Origin: Bacteroidales bacterium | GTDB taxonomy: Bacteria > Bacteroidota > Bacteroidia > Bacteroidales > P3 | Direction of reading: 5' to 3' | DNA length: 51,336 nucleotides | Assembly (NCBI GenBank): GCA_017616895.1 | Contig: JAFZXE010000031.1 | Span: 1 to 51,336 of the forward strand | Shown here: piece after piece, positions 1 through 11,400 of the stretch | How the letters are laid out: each line of letters opens with the position of its first letter | Numbering within the stretch: position 1 is the first letter of the stretch | Program-made: the position numbers and the translations under genes | The notes under the pieces: model-generated | What the model saw: the letters and a program-made list of their open reading frames with translations, nothing else | The model's database searches: none | What the model was told of the DNA's origin: nothing

Positions 1-38
1 AATTCACAATTCACAATTCACAATTCACACAATTCAAT
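1..38. repeat. Heptamer tandem repeat AATTCAC at the window edge, inside dapB
   Basis: Four copies of AATTCAC are followed by a degenerate tail. The tract is open in the dapB frame. Similar TTCACAATT sequence is found in the spacer at 274-283, so this is a spacer-type repeat inside a coding frame or at a contig break. Confidence 0.8.
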
Positions 39-231
39 TCCCATCTCCGCCGTCCGCAAAGGCGAAGTGGCCGGCATACACGAGATACGCTACGACAGCC
101 CGCTCGACACCATCACCCTCACCCACGAGGCCAAAGGACGCGAAGGACTCGCCCTCGGCGCCACCCTCGCCGCCGAATTCCTCGCCGGCAAACAGGGATT
201 CTTCACCATGAAAGACCTGCTGGCGAATTAG
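1..231 (+). CDS. dapB: 4-hydroxy-tetrahydrodipicolinate reductase, C-terminal fragment
   Basis: This is the 3' end of dapB, cut by the window edge; 76 codons remain before the TAG stop. DapB reduces the DapA product in the cytoplasm, on the way to lysine and meso-diaminopimelate for peptidoglycan. The visible tail matches the family C-terminus: VRKGEVAGIHEI, then the substrate-domain strand DTITLTHEAKGREGLALGA and the closing GFFTMKDLL. Odd point: the first 38 bases are a tandem AATTCAC repeat that stays in frame (NSQFTIHNSHNS) and falls in the variable loop just before this conserved block. Either the repeat really extends the loop, or it is where the assembly broke. Identity is fairly sure; the first dozen residues are not. 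Confidence 0.85.
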   Translation, partial: NSQFTIHNSHNSIPISAVRKGEVAGIHEIRYDSPLDTITLTHEAKGREGLALGATLAAEFLAGKQGFFTMKDLLAN

Positions 232-239
232 CAGTCAGC

Positions 240-273
240 AAGACCTATAAGACCTATAAGGCCCATAAGACCC
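240..273. repeat. Degenerate 9-bp tandem repeat, dapB-permease spacer
   Basis: About four units of AGACCTATA (the third is AGGCCCATA) fill the short spacer between the dapB stop and the permease start. No promoter box of the TAnnTTTG type is visible here, so the permease is probably read from dapB or from further upstream. Confidence 0.7.
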
Positions 274-281
274 ATTCACAA

Positions 282-1250
282 TTGAACCATAACCGCTCAT
301 CCCTCTGGATCACCGTCACGCTGCTGTGTCTGCTGCTTGTCGCCGCCGTCGTGGCGAGCTCGTTGCTGGGCGTCGCCAAGATACAGCCCTCCGAGCTGCT
401 GCACTCGCAGATTTTCCTCAAACTGCGTCTGCCCCGCATACTCCTCTGCCTCCTGGCCGGAGCCGGCCTGTCGGTGTGCGGCGCCGCCTACCAGTCGGTG
501 TTCCGCAACCCCCTGACCGACCCCTACGTGCTGGGCGTCTCGTCGGGCGCGTCGCTCGGCGCCTCCCTCGCCATCCTCTTCGGACTTCAAAGCCACGTGT
601 GGGGCATCGGCATCTGCGCCCTCGCCACCGCCCTGCTCACCGTGTGGCTCGTCTACCGCATAGCCTCCATCGGCAACCGCCTCCACACCACCACGCTGCT
701 GCTCACCGGCGTATGCCTCACCTTCCTCATCACCGCACTCATCTCGTTCATCATGGTCCTGCGGCAGGACAAGATGGACAGCATCATCTTCTGGACGATG
801 GGCAGCTTCGCCAGCGCCTCGTGGTTCGACATCGCGGTGGTCGCCCCGGTGGTGCTCGTCGGCGTCGTGGTCGTACTCTACTTTTCCAAAGACCTCAACC
901 TGCTGCTCGCCGGCAGCGAGACCGCCAAAAGTCTCGGCGTCGAAGTCGAGAAAGTCAAACGCATACTGCTTTTCTTCACCACCCTCATGGTCGCCTTCGT
1001 GGTGGCCAGCTGCGGCGTCATAGGCTTCGTCGGACTCGTGGTGCCCCACTGCCTGCGACTCGTCCTGGGGCCTGACAACCGCCGTATCGTGCCCTGCTCC
1101 GTCGTCGCCGGAGCGCTCTTCGTGCTGGTTTGCGACACCCTCGCCCGCACCGTCCTGCAGCCATCCGAACTGCCCGTCGGCTCACTCACCGCCCTCGTCG
1201 GCGCCCCCCTCTTCATATACCTCCTCTACAAGAATAAGAAGAAATATTAA
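282..1250 (+). CDS. FecCD/BtuC-family ABC transporter permease (iron-siderophore, haem or cobalamin)
   Basis: An inner-membrane permease of 322 residues, the usual length for the FecCD/BtuC family, which moves ferric siderophores, haem or vitamin B12 from a periplasmic binding protein into the cytoplasm. It is very hydrophobic, with about ten membrane segments. Family hallmarks are visible: LAGAGLSVCGAAYQ near residues 58-71, NPLTDPYVLGVSSGASLGA after it, GVIGFVGLVVPH near 240-255, and the tail ELPVGSLTALVGAPLF. The start is TTG at 282; it places the first membrane helix about 10 residues in, as expected, and no ATG fits as well. The matching ATPase follows 100 bases downstream. No substrate-binding protein or TonB-dependent receptor adjoins it, so the ligand cannot be named. 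Confidence 0.9.
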   Translation: MNHNRSSLWITVTLLCLLLVAAVVASSLLGVAKIQPSELLHSQIFLKLRLPRILLCLLAGAGLSVCGAAYQSVFRNPLTDPYVLGVSSGASLGASLAILFGLQSHVWGIGICALATALLTVWLVYRIASIGNRLHTTTLLLTGVCLTFLITALISFIMVLRQDKMDSIIFWTMGSFASASWFDIAVVAPVVLVGVVVVLYFSKDLNLLLAGSETAKSLGVEVEKVKRILLFFTTLMVAFVVASCGVIGFVGLVVPHCLRLVLGPDNRRIVPCSVVAGALFVLVCDTLARTVLQPSELPVGSLTALVGAPLFIYLLYKNKKKY

Positions 1251-1278
1251 GTAGTCAGTAGTCAGTAGTCAGTAGTCA
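1251..1278. repeat. Heptamer tandem repeat GTAGTCA x4
   Basis: Four perfect GTAGTCA units begin directly after the permease stop codon. Related CAGTAGT/GGTCAGT tracts recur at 30696-30720, 48020-48048 and 51137-51182. Confidence 0.85.
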
Positions 1279-1282
1279 GCAC

Positions 1283-1314
1283 CACTTAAAACTTTAAACT
1301 TACAGCTTAAAACT
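1283..1314. repeat. Dispersed ~30-bp spacer element, copy 1 (CACTTAAAACTT...ACAGCTTAAAACT)
   Basis: Nearly identical sequence occurs at 41910-41942 on the same strand and at 50891-50919 on the opposite strand. It is built of TTAAAAC heptamers with one conserved TTACAGC variant unit, so the copies are related as a whole and not just by base composition. Confidence 0.75.
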
Positions 1315-1335
1315 CAAAATAACATATCAACAAAC

Positions 1336-1363
1336 CTGAAACTTGAAACTTGAAACTTGAAAC
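1336..1363. repeat. Heptamer tandem repeat TTGAAAC x4, running into the ATPase start
   Basis: Units CTGAAAC, TTGAAAC, TTGAAAC, TTGAAAC. The third unit supplies the TTG start codon at 1350, and the first five codons (MKLET) are made of repeat sequence. Confidence 0.8.
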
Positions 1364-2114
1364 CAATAACCTCTCCCTTCGGTTCGGCCACAAAGAAGTG
1401 CTCTCCGACATCAATCTCGCCGTCGAGACCGGCGGCTTCTACGCCATCATGGGTTCCAACGGCTGCGGCAAGACCACCCTTCTGCGCTGCCTCGGAGGAC
1501 TCCTTGAGCCCACGTCGGGCGAAGTGCAGCTGATGTCACGCGACCTGCGCTCCTACAGCGCACGCCAGCTCGCCCAAACCATCGCCGTCGTGCGGCAGCA
1601 CGCCACCACCGACCTCGAGTTCTCCGCCTTCGAGATCGTACTCATGGGGCGCAACCCCTACCAGCACCGCCTCGAAAACGAGTCGCAGGGCGACTACGAC
1701 ATCGTCGAACAAGCCATGCGCATGACCAACATCTGGCATCTGCGCCACTCCAAGCCCCACGAGATGAGCGGCGGCGAGCTGCAGCGCGTCATGCTCGCAC
1801 GAGCCCTCGCACAGCAGACACCCATAATGCTCCTCGACGAACCCACCTCCAACCTCGACATAGCCCACCAATACGAGATTATGTCGCTCCTGCGCGATTT
1901 CAACCGCAACCAGAAGAAGACCATTCTCATCGTCGTCCACGACCTCAACCTCGCCTACCGCTACTGCCCCCAGCTCATACTCCTTGCCGACCGCCACATC
2001 GCCTACCAAGGCCCGATGGCCGAAGGGCTCACCCCCGACCGCATCAAGGAGATCTTCCACGTCCAAGCCACCATCGTAGATGGCAATATCATCAGCAGGC
2101 AGCAGTCGAATTGA
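1350..2114 (+). CDS. ABC transporter ATP-binding protein of the FecE/BtuD type
   Basis: The cytoplasmic ATPase partner of the upstream permease; ATP hydrolysis drives import of a siderophore, haem or cobalamin-type ligand. It has 254 residues, normal for FecE/BtuD. Motifs: Walker A GSNGCGKT at 35-42, Q-loop glutamine near 83, signature MSGGELQ at 139-145, Walker B IMLLDE at 159-164 and switch histidine H197 in VVHDLN. The start is TTG at 1350, which lies inside a TTGAAAC heptamer array; the next residues (TNNLSLRFG) already match the family's first beta-strand, so no later start is possible. Transcription probably ends at the hairpin at 2191-2221. The ligand is unknown. Confidence 0.92.
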   Translation: MKLETNNLSLRFGHKEVLSDINLAVETGGFYAIMGSNGCGKTTLLRCLGGLLEPTSGEVQLMSRDLRSYSARQLAQTIAVVRQHATTDLEFSAFEIVLMGRNPYQHRLENESQGDYDIVEQAMRMTNIWHLRHSKPHEMSGGELQRVMLARALAQQTPIMLLDEPTSNLDIAHQYEIMSLLRDFNRNQKKTILIVVHDLNLAYRYCPQLILLADRHIAYQGPMAEGLTPDRIKEIFHVQATIVDGNIISRQQSN

Positions 2115-2154
2115 AAGATGAAAGTTGAAAGTTGAAAATTAGTAGCCAGTCACC

Positions 2155-2187
2155 GATCACTGATCACTGGTCACTGATCACCAGTCA
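2155..2187. repeat. Heptamer tandem repeat GATCACT
   Basis: Four to five degenerate units (GATCACT, GATCACT, GGTCACT, GATCACC, AGTCAC) lie between the ATPase stop and the terminator. The same unit recurs at 20459-20485 and 30277-30308. Confidence 0.8.
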
Positions 2188-2190
2188 CAA

Positions 2191-2221
2191 AAAAAAGAGG
2201 CTTTTTCGAAGCCTCTTTTTT
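2191..2221. terminator. Bidirectional intrinsic terminator
   Basis: A 13-bp stem (AAAAAAGAGGCTT paired with AAGCCTCTTTTTT) with a 5-base loop and A/T runs on both sides. It would stop the ABC operon on the + strand and the convergent tRNA-Ala transcript on the - strand. Confidence 0.85.
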
Positions 2222-2224
2222 CTG

Positions 2225-2297
2225 TGGAGTAGATGGGACTCGAACCCACTACCTTTTGATTGCGAACCAAATGCTCTACCAGATGAGCTACTACCCC
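2225..2297 (-). tRNA. tRNA-Ala, anticodon CGC
   Basis: A 73-nt cloverleaf without encoded CCA. The acceptor stem is GGGGTAG/CTACTCC with A73 as discriminator and a G3-U70 wobble, the classic alanine identity element. The D arm is GCTC/GAGC, the anticodon stem TTTGG/TCAAA, the loop TTCGCAA with anticodon CGC, and the T arm GTGGG-TTCGAGT-CCCAT. It reads GCG. It has its own promoter box at 2356-2363 and the terminator at 2191-2221. Confidence 0.92.
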
Positions 2298-2355
2298 GCT
2301 TTGTATCACATCGTTGCGCTATCATTAGACATATCGCACCGTTCTTTTCGGCTTG

Positions 2356-2363
2356 CAAAGATA
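2356..2363 (-). promoter_or_regulatory. -7 promoter box of tRNA-Ala (TATCTTTG)
   Basis: On the - strand the sequence TATCTTTG matches the Bacteroidota -7 consensus TAnnTTTG about 60 bases before the tRNA. The -33 box is weak (TTTCG near 2383-2387). Confidence 0.7.
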
Positions 2364-2430
2364 CAAAAAAGTTTAGAATGGACGAAATTAGTTTTAAGCT
2401 GTGATGAGATCGTATGAGCGGACATTAAAA

Positions 2431-2468
2431 AGAAAAACACCACCTTCGGCTGAAGATGGTGTTTTTCT
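2431..2468 (-). terminator. Intrinsic terminator of the 5860-residue gene
   Basis: A 17-bp stem with one mismatch (AGAAAAACACCACCTTC against GAAGATGGTGTTTTTCT) and a 4-base loop, 16 bases beyond the giant gene's stop codon. On the - strand it runs into T-rich sequence. Confidence 0.8.
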
Positions 2469-2483
2469 ATACTGGTTTTCCAA

Positions 2484-5400
2484 TTACCTCAACAGTAGCA
2501 CCTGTCCGACAATCTCATGCGTCACATCAGGATAAACCTCAGTGCTATAGATGATGCGCCACACATAGCTGCCCGAGATGCAGGGCGAACCGTTGTGCGA
2601 GCCGTCCCACCACTCGTTGATGTCCTCGGTGCGGAACACTAGCGCACCTGTGCGGTTGTACACATCCAACTTAAACGAGGTGATGCCCGTGCCAACTGCA
2701 CCGAACTTGCGGTTTATCTTCAAGTCGGGAGTGAACACATTGGGTACAAACAGGCCTTCGCGCAGCATCGGGATTACAACCCGTGAAGTATCAGTACACT
2801 GCTCGGTTCCGACTATCAGCACCAGCACTATCGAGTCGTTGTCCTCGTTTGCCCTGCCACCGATCTCCTTGTCATCACCGTAGAAGAACCCGTCAACATA
2901 CCACTGCCTCCAGGTTTCCGTCTCGGTAAGGTCTGTCGCTGTCCAGTCGAGCATGTCGTGATACACCGCCTGCGGAGTGACCACCATGCGTGCATCCACC
3001 ACAGACACTGGCTCGAGAGAAATAGTGTCTCTCATGGCGCACTGCATCAGGCCTTCGTAGCCGGCCAGCACAGTAAACAGCGTGTGGTGAGTCGGATATA
3101 CCGTTATAGAACGGTTGGTCGCCTGCTCAGGCAGTTCCTCAATAGAAGGCACCGAATGCCACTGGAAATATGTGGCCTGAGATACCGCAGTCAAAGTGTA
3201 GCTAGCCAACTCGCAATCGTAGTCCGCATCGATACTCACACCCGGTCGCGGAACAACCAAGAGATACAGAGTTATAACGCTGTCGCATCCGTTCACACTG
3301 CTTATCGTATGGCTGTATGAGCCTGTCGATGTTAACGTCTGATTGAAGAAACGATACTGCTCGCCCTCACAAATTGTGTCGTCATAGAACGATGCCTGAC
3401 TGTAGTTCACCGTGAGGTGCAGATGCAGCAAACTGTCGCATCCATAACGGTCGGCAAGCGTGTGGTCTGCCTCGGCGCTGCTGTCGAACGACTGTCCGTA
3501 CCACTCGTAGTGGTCGCATACCGACACCACCACATCGGTCTCCGACGGCTGATGAACCGTTATCAGGAAGTTGTCATTGACCGAGCAACCGTTGCCGTCT
3601 ATAAAGTTTACCGTATAGGTGGTGGTCTGAGCTGGTGTCGCGATGGCTGACGCCCCATTTATGGAAAGTCCAGCCGAAGGTGCCCACAGATACTGCCGCT
3701 CGCCGTTGTTCGACGTCGATTGTGCCACCAGCGTCACCGACTCGCCCAAGCATATCGAGGCTGCCTGAGACGCCTGTCCGTTGTCGTCCATACTCACCAT
3801 GTCAACCGAAATCGATGAACCGGGTATCACAATATCTACATACGCTGTGTCTCGGTTCTGACATGCGTCGCGTACTATGAGACGCACATGGACAGTCGAA
3901 TCGTTCATAGGCTGATTGAACAACTGAGTGCTTGGCGGTGTCTGCTCGACGAAGAACACATTATTCGAGCAGTTCTCGCTGGCCACATCGGTTGTCACCT
4001 GCATCGTAGCTTCCGAGAGGTCCGGCATACTGTACTGACAGTTGCCCATCGCCACCGAATTGGTAACACCCATATTGACCAACGCAGCCACGTCTATCTG
4101 AGGAGCAACAGTGTCATGCACAATATAGCGGTAATTCCATACAAACTCTACATTATCGCAATCGACAAAGGTATAACGGAAGTTCTTCCATCCTTCGCAG
4201 TCGGTTCCTCCCTGAGTCACTACAGCCTGCGGACGTTCTATCGTCCTACCGCAAACATCCTCCACCTCCGGTACAACAAATGTTTCGTTGGCATCGGCAA
4301 AGCAAGCCACACTCCTCACCGTGTCGGGTTCTGTTCCAACAATATGAGGGATGGTGGTATGGTGTACCACATGCGTGAAACTCCACTCCAACGTGCTGCC
4401 GCTACAGTCGGTATAAGTGTAGTTATACACTATGTTACCGTGACAACGGTCATGCATCACGTAGTCAGAACTGTCTATCACCAGCGCCGGCGGGTTGGTG
4501 TATGTCGAGTTGATGGTGTCGCCACAGCTGTTTATCACAACTGGCAACGTGGGCAACACATCGGGATCATTCACGTCATAGCACTCAATGGTATCGCGCG
4601 TAGCCACCTCGGGTATTGTAAACTCTGGTGGGTCGAGCGTATAGATGTAGCTCCATGTGTATTGCTCGCCATGTATGGTGTAAGTATAAGTGTAAGTGAT
4701 GGTTCCACAAGTGTCGTTATAATCCACCGAATAGGTCGTGTCAGGGTATTCGCCGCTGTCCCACGGACGGTCAAACGGGATTCGGACACCACACTCCTCG
4801 ATGTCGGGATACTGTGTTGCTGTAGGCACCGTAGCCTGTGCAAGGCAGTTCACCGTGCGGGTACTATCGTCTGGAGCCAGAAACTCATCAGGCTTCACGT
4901 CGCAGATGTAAGCCCAGTCATATACCCTTCCATCGCAGTCGGTATAGGTGTAGTGGTATATTACCGTGCCAGTATCGTGTACGTTGATGTTCTCTATCGG
5001 GTTGTTCGGGTCGGCCACTGGCAATATACTGTCGCCGCACTGGTTGACCAATGTGTCGGGATGTGGCTCGTATGCTCTTGCCGCATTCACACAGGTATAT
5101 GACTCCGTCACCGAATCAGGCACCGTCAAGGCGGGATGTACCACATACCGCGTATATCTTAACGTGTCATACAGTGTGCCCGAACAATCGACATACACAT
5201 ATCTGTATTCTCGCTTGCCCGTGCAGTTAGCCATATCGTCGTTGGTGTGCGTATCGACCGAATCCACAATCGGTTCAATCGCCACTCCGCAGGCATCGAC
5301 CACCACTGGTTGCTGGGTCGGTCTCACTGCATCGGCAAAGCATGCCACCGTGTCGTGGTCGGGGTCAAAGCCCTGCACCACATTCGGCGCCAATGCCTTG

Positions 5401-8400
5401 TCTATGTAGTAGGTGAACGACCAATGATAGACCAGCTCATTTGACGGATCGTCTGTGCCTGGTATATACGACGGGTCATAGTAGTTATAGTAGTAAGTCA
5501 CCGTGTCCTTGCAGTCGTGGTTTGTCCTCACTATCAACGAGTCGGCGTAGGGTTGCAGAACTCCGCCGCACACATCGACCACACGCGGCATCACGGGCCG
5601 CACCACAAGCGTGTCACAATTGACGTAAGCCTCGGTATCAACCTCAGAGTTTCCTACTTCCGGCAACTGTAATGGGTCAGTGTGGCGTATCACTGTGTAA
5701 ACGAAAGTCCAGTCGAAGTCGTTACCCTTGCAATCAGTATATATGAAATGATACGTGCGCGTTCCTGTCACCGTGTCGTGTGTTGCGTCAAACATTGTGT
5801 CGGCGTATGATATCAAACGCGGACTCAAAGTGTCGCCACAAACCGACACTATCACCGGCAAGTCTCCACCGCATACAGTGTCGCCATCGACAAAACACTC
5901 CACAGTTTCGCCCGTTCGTGCATACCTATGCGTTATCGGATTCTCGACCTCGTGTGGCGGTGTCGTCGGGAGCACCACATGCGTGAAGCTCCATTGCTTT
6001 GTGTTACCACCGCAATCGGTGTAGGTGTAGTTATACACAATGTTGCCGTAGCAGTAGTCGTGTGCCACATAGTCGGAACTGTCTATCACCAGCGTCGGTG
6101 GATTGGCCGGCGACAGGTTGATTGTGTCGCCGCAACTGTTTACCACATCAGGCAGCGTTGGCAGCATCGCAGGATCGTTCACGCTGTAACACTCCACCGT
6201 ATCGATTGTGTCAATCTCTGGTATGGTAAACTCCGGCGGCTCGATGGTGTAGATGAAGCTCCAGTCGTACTGCTGACCATAGACGGTGTAAGTGTAGGTA
6301 TAAGTCACAACACCGCAGGTGTCGTTATAATCGACCGAATAGTTTGTGTCGGGATATTCACCACTGTCCCACGGACGGTCAAACGGAATCCGAACACCGC
6401 ACTCCTCGATATCGGGATATTGCGACGCCGTAGGCACCGTCGCCTGTGCCAGACAGTTCACCGTACGAGTGCTGTCGGCTGGCTCGTGGAACTCGTCTGG
6501 ACGCACGTCGCACACATAATACCAGTCATAAGTCCTACCGTCACAGTCGGTGTAGCGATACAAGTACGACACATATCCCGAGTCATGGGCGTTGAGATAC
6601 GAAGTTCTGCTTATCGAATCGGGCACCATAACATCGCCGCAATGGTTAGTCAGCGTGTCAGGTATTGGACGGTAGTCCATAGCCGCATTGGCGCAGACAT
6701 ACGACACCGTATCGTTGGCAGGTACAATCAGTTCAGGATGCTCAACATAGCGTATGTAGTTAAGCGTAATCTGATATGCACCCGAGCAGTCGGTATAAAC
6801 ATAGTGGAATGTGCGGTAACCTGTGCAGTTGTTCAGGTCGTCATTAGTGTGCGTATCGACCGAATCTATGACTGGCGTGAGCTGTTCTCCGCAGGCGTCA
6901 ATCACAATGGGTGTCTGTGTCGGACGGCTGGCCGAGTCGAAACACGGCACCGTGTCATGGTCGGGGTCGAATCCCTGCACCACCGTCGGTACTTCTCCCT
7001 TGTCTATATAGTACCTGAAATACCAGTGGTATGCCAGTTCGTCAGCCGGGTCATCCACTCCTGGTATATACGACGGGTCGTAGTAGTTGTAGTAGTAAGT
7101 CACCGTGTCCTTGCAGTTGTGGTCGGTCCTCACTATCGACGAATCGGCGTAGGGCTCCACCACATTGCCGCACACATCCACCACCGTGGGCAGCGTGGGC
7201 CACACCACCAGCGTGTCGCAGTTCACATACGCCACCGTATCGACAAACGATGTCGGGTTCATCGGGTCTTGCGGCATCTCGTGCGGGTCGGTGTGGCGGC
7301 TCACATCGAAGCGGTAAGTCCACTCGTATGTGTTCTCGCCCGTGCAGTCGGTATATACATAATGGTACGTTCTAGTGCCTGTAACGTTGTCGTGCGTAGC
7401 ATCCGTCAACGTGTCGGCGTAGGTCGGCGTAGGTGTTGCCAACGTGTCGCCGCACTGCGACACGATTATCGGCAGCGTGGCTCCCCATATCGTATCGGCA
7501 TCGGCATAGCACGAGTCGAAGCACTGTGCATCGCCACTCCTCGATGCCATCGTACCTGTCTCGGGATTCATCACCTCATGCGGTACCGTTGTAGGCGCAA
7601 TGTTGTACTGGAAGTGCCAATACTTCTCGCGTCCTGCACAGTCTTTGTAGTGGAAGGTGTATATCACCGTATCTTTACATCCGTTGCTTATAATGGTACG
7701 CGCCGTGTCAAGTGGCTGTAACGTGCCGCCGCAACCGTCCGACACCGCCTCAAGCACTGGCAGCACAGTATCTCTTATACACTCAAGGTCTATGTTCACC
7801 GAATCGGGCGGCAACACAAACTCTGGAGGTTCCACTTCATACACATAGTTCCATTCGTAGGTTATTCCGTGTACATCGTAGTGATACCTGAACGAAACCG
7901 TTCCGCAATGGTTGTCAAAGTCGTTCGACAGAACCACCGTCGAGTCCTTCATCGGTATTATATCCATACAATCCACAAAGTCGGGACGCTGGTCTGCCCG
8001 TGGTGTCGCGGTATCGCTTATGCAGCTCACCTGACGCAAACTGTCAGCCGGCGGATTGAACTGTTCTGGTGTCACATTGCACACATACGCCCAGTCATAC
8101 ACGCTGTCGTCGCAGTCGGTATATGTGTAGTGGTATATCACCGTACCCGTATCATGCACCAGGCTCACTATCGGGTTCAGCGGGTCTGCCACAGGCTTGA
8201 TTGTGTCTCCACACTGGTTAATCAATGTGTCGGGATGCGGTTCGTATGCCATGGCGGCATTCACGCAGGTATATGCCTCCGTCACCGTGTCTGGAACATC
8301 GGGCGTCAACAACGGGTGCGCCACATATCGTGTATATTCCCAAGTAAGGACATTAGTGTTCGTGCAGTCCTTGTACTTGAAGGTGTATCTCACAGAGCCT

Positions 8401-11400
8401 GTACACAGCTCGTTGCCTCCTCTTGTGTCGTGATGTTCATCCACTATCGTATCAAACGGCACCAGAGTGTCAAGACAGCCATCCAAGACCACTGGCATCA
8501 CCGACGGCAGCACAGCATCGGCAAAGCAATTCACCGTGTCGTAGTTCGGCGTCACATCATCCACTATCTCTGGCATCTGAGTGCGGTCAATATAGTATCT
8601 GAAATACCAATGGTAGGCCAGCTCGTTTGCTGGGTCATCCACTCCTGGTATATACGACGGGTCGTAGTAGTTGTAGTAGTAGGTCACCGTGTCTTGGCAG
8701 TGGTGGTTGGTTCTCACCACAGACGAGTCAGCGTAGGGCTGCAGCACATTGCCGCACACATCCACCACCGTGGGCAGCGTCGGACGCACCGCCATCGAGT
8801 CGCACTTCACGTTTGCCACCGTATCGACAAGCGATGTCGGATCCATCGGATCTTGCGGCACCTCGTGTGGGTCGGTATGGCGGCTCACATCGAAGCGGTA
8901 GGTCCACTCGTATGTGTTCGATCCCGTGCAGTCGGTATATACATAATGATACGTTCTCGTACCTGTCACGTTGTCGTGAGTTGCATCCGTCAGCGTGTCG
9001 GCGCGGGTTGGTGTAGGCGTTGCCAGCGTGTCGCCACACTGCGACACTATTATCGGCAGAGTGGCTCCCCATATCGTGTCGGCATCGGCATAGCACGAGT
9101 CGAAGCACTGTGCATCGCCACTCCTCGACGCCATCGTACCAGTCTCTGGATTCAGAACCTCGTGCGGGGCTGTGGTCGGAACTATGTAGTAGATATAGCT
9201 CCAGTCGCCCGAACGTGCGCAGTCCTCATAATGGTATGTGTATATCACCGTGTCGTTGCAGCCGTCACCCTTGATGGTACGTACCGGGCCTGTCGGTGTG
9301 ATATACTCGTCGATGCCGCCCTCGCAGCCCGAATGTATTACTGCTGGCAAATCTCCTGGACCTGGCACCACTGTGTCAGCAATACACTGCAGCGTTCGGT
9401 TCTCCGTGTTGGCGGGTATGGTGAATGCCGGCGGGTTATAAATGTATGCGTAGGTATAGTAGTAGTCTTGTGAAAACACCACATAGTGACTCGTGTAGGT
9501 TATCATGTAGCAACCTCTTTCGCTATCCACGCTGTCTCGCACAAAATCGTCAAACACAACGGCATTTCCGCACACTTCCTCACTTGGCTTCGTCGGCTCA
9601 ACTATTAAACCCACACAGGTTACCGTAACCGTGTCACTCGGGTAGCCGTCAAACGCATCAGGTTTTATCACATGCTTCCTCCTCCATATGTACTCCCTAC
9701 CCGAGCAGTCTGTATATTTCCAATTGTATGATACCGTGCCGTTACCTGTTCCATCTACGTCTATTACCGCCGAAGCATCCGTCAATGGATTGCCTGCTCC
9801 GTCAAGTATCGGGTCGCCATTTTCATCAACGGGTATAGGTGTAACCACACGTCCACAGGCATCTCGCATCTCTCCACTCGGAGTATTGAACGACACCGCA
9901 GCCAATGCTGCGTTCGTACACGGCAACGTATCGACCAGCTCTGTAGGATTGTTCATCGCCAACACTGGCAGTGTTACGTTGTAGGTAAACGTCCACGTTG
10001 TATCGTGATCCTCGCAGTCTCTATATGTATATGTGAATTTCGTGGTGTCCATACATGCGCGTCCCGTCATCACAGGTGTCGGCGTGTAGGTATCTGGTGT
10101 TATCGTATGTCCGCAACCGTCTGTCACCGTAGGCAGCACAATGCGTGTATAGTTATAGTTCAATCCCACCGCACTATCGACACAACCTATCTCCACCTCC
10201 GTCGGCACATCCGATATCGTGAACGCATGCTCTGCTATATGTACGTTGATATGCTGATACACCGAATCCTGGTTGCCGCACGAGTCGGTCACCACATAGT
10301 AACGACGTATCCTGTAGCCGCAGGTAACACTGGCAAACACGCTGTCTCTGTGGCTTACTATCAGCGCCGCGGTCTCTATGCAGTTGTCGTCCAATTCCAC
10401 GCCTAAATCGTTATGCAGTGCAGTCGGAGTGGTAACTGCTGGATAGAGAGTCGTCAAATCCGAAGTACATCCGTCAATGTTCACCTCGTCGAGTTCCTTG
10501 CCTCCGCCAGCTGCAGTCACCGCAGGTGCTGTGGTGTCTATGGCGCTTATAGTCATGCTGTCCGTCACCGAGCAGCCGTGGTTGTCCATAACCGTAACCC
10601 CTACCCTGTAATCAACTCCGCAGGTATGCGGTATCGTAGCAGTGTCGCGGCTGTCGAGTGCCTGCTGCACAAAGGTCACACCCGTTCCTCCGTATGTATA
10701 GGTATATGTCGCCGTCGGGTCTGAACCTCCAAGCGTCGAGTTAAACGACAGAGTATCTCTATTTGGACATATTGGGTAGGTATCCGTGCCTGCATCATAT
10801 TCTGCCGAGGCGGCATTGTCCATCGTCAGCGTCGGCACTGGCTGGACATATATATGTTTCACAGCCTTCGACGTACATGCGCCTCTCGTCACGCTCACCG
10901 TCACCGTCTTGTCGCCTTCCGTGGCCCAGGCTACAGTTATCTCCCTCGTTCCCGCACCGCTCGTTATCGTGCCACCATCGACAGTCCACGCATAGCTGTC
11001 ACCCACCATCGTCGCCGTTTCTCTTATAGTCATCTCGTTGTTGGTCAGCGACGTGCTTGAACTGATACACACCGTGTCTTTGTCGGCCACACCGCCAACT
11101 TCTGTCACTATCACTGGTTTCACCGTGTCGGCTACGTTGAACGTTATCTTCACCGAGTCTTTGTTACATGCCGGCGACTGGTCGCTCAGCACCCTTATCC
11201 AGTACTCGTTCGTGTCTTTCGGGTTGCCAAGCACTAGCACCGTGTCATATACTCCAGCCTCATCGTGGTGCCTGTTCACCACCGTCACTCTCTCCGCCGA
11301 TGCTATGCTGCTCGTCGGGTCAAAAGTGCCGTATCTTATCTCTACCTTTATCGTGTCTATCGAGTCGCCAAGGCATATATCCTGTGTCAACTCGTTATAT

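Noticed and set aside
297-1075. 250-codon frames on both strands within the FecCD permease
   Set aside because: GC-rich shadows of a clear membrane protein gene.
2132-2404. 90-codon frame downstream of the ABC ATPase
   Set aside because: It runs through repeats, a terminator and tRNA-Ala.
3888-9473. Long + strand open frames of 404, 597 and 534 codons opposite the giant gene
   Set aside because: They are antisense shadows of the repetitive - strand gene; translations are rich in His/Arg/Val with no domains, and repeat whenever the underlying modules repeat.
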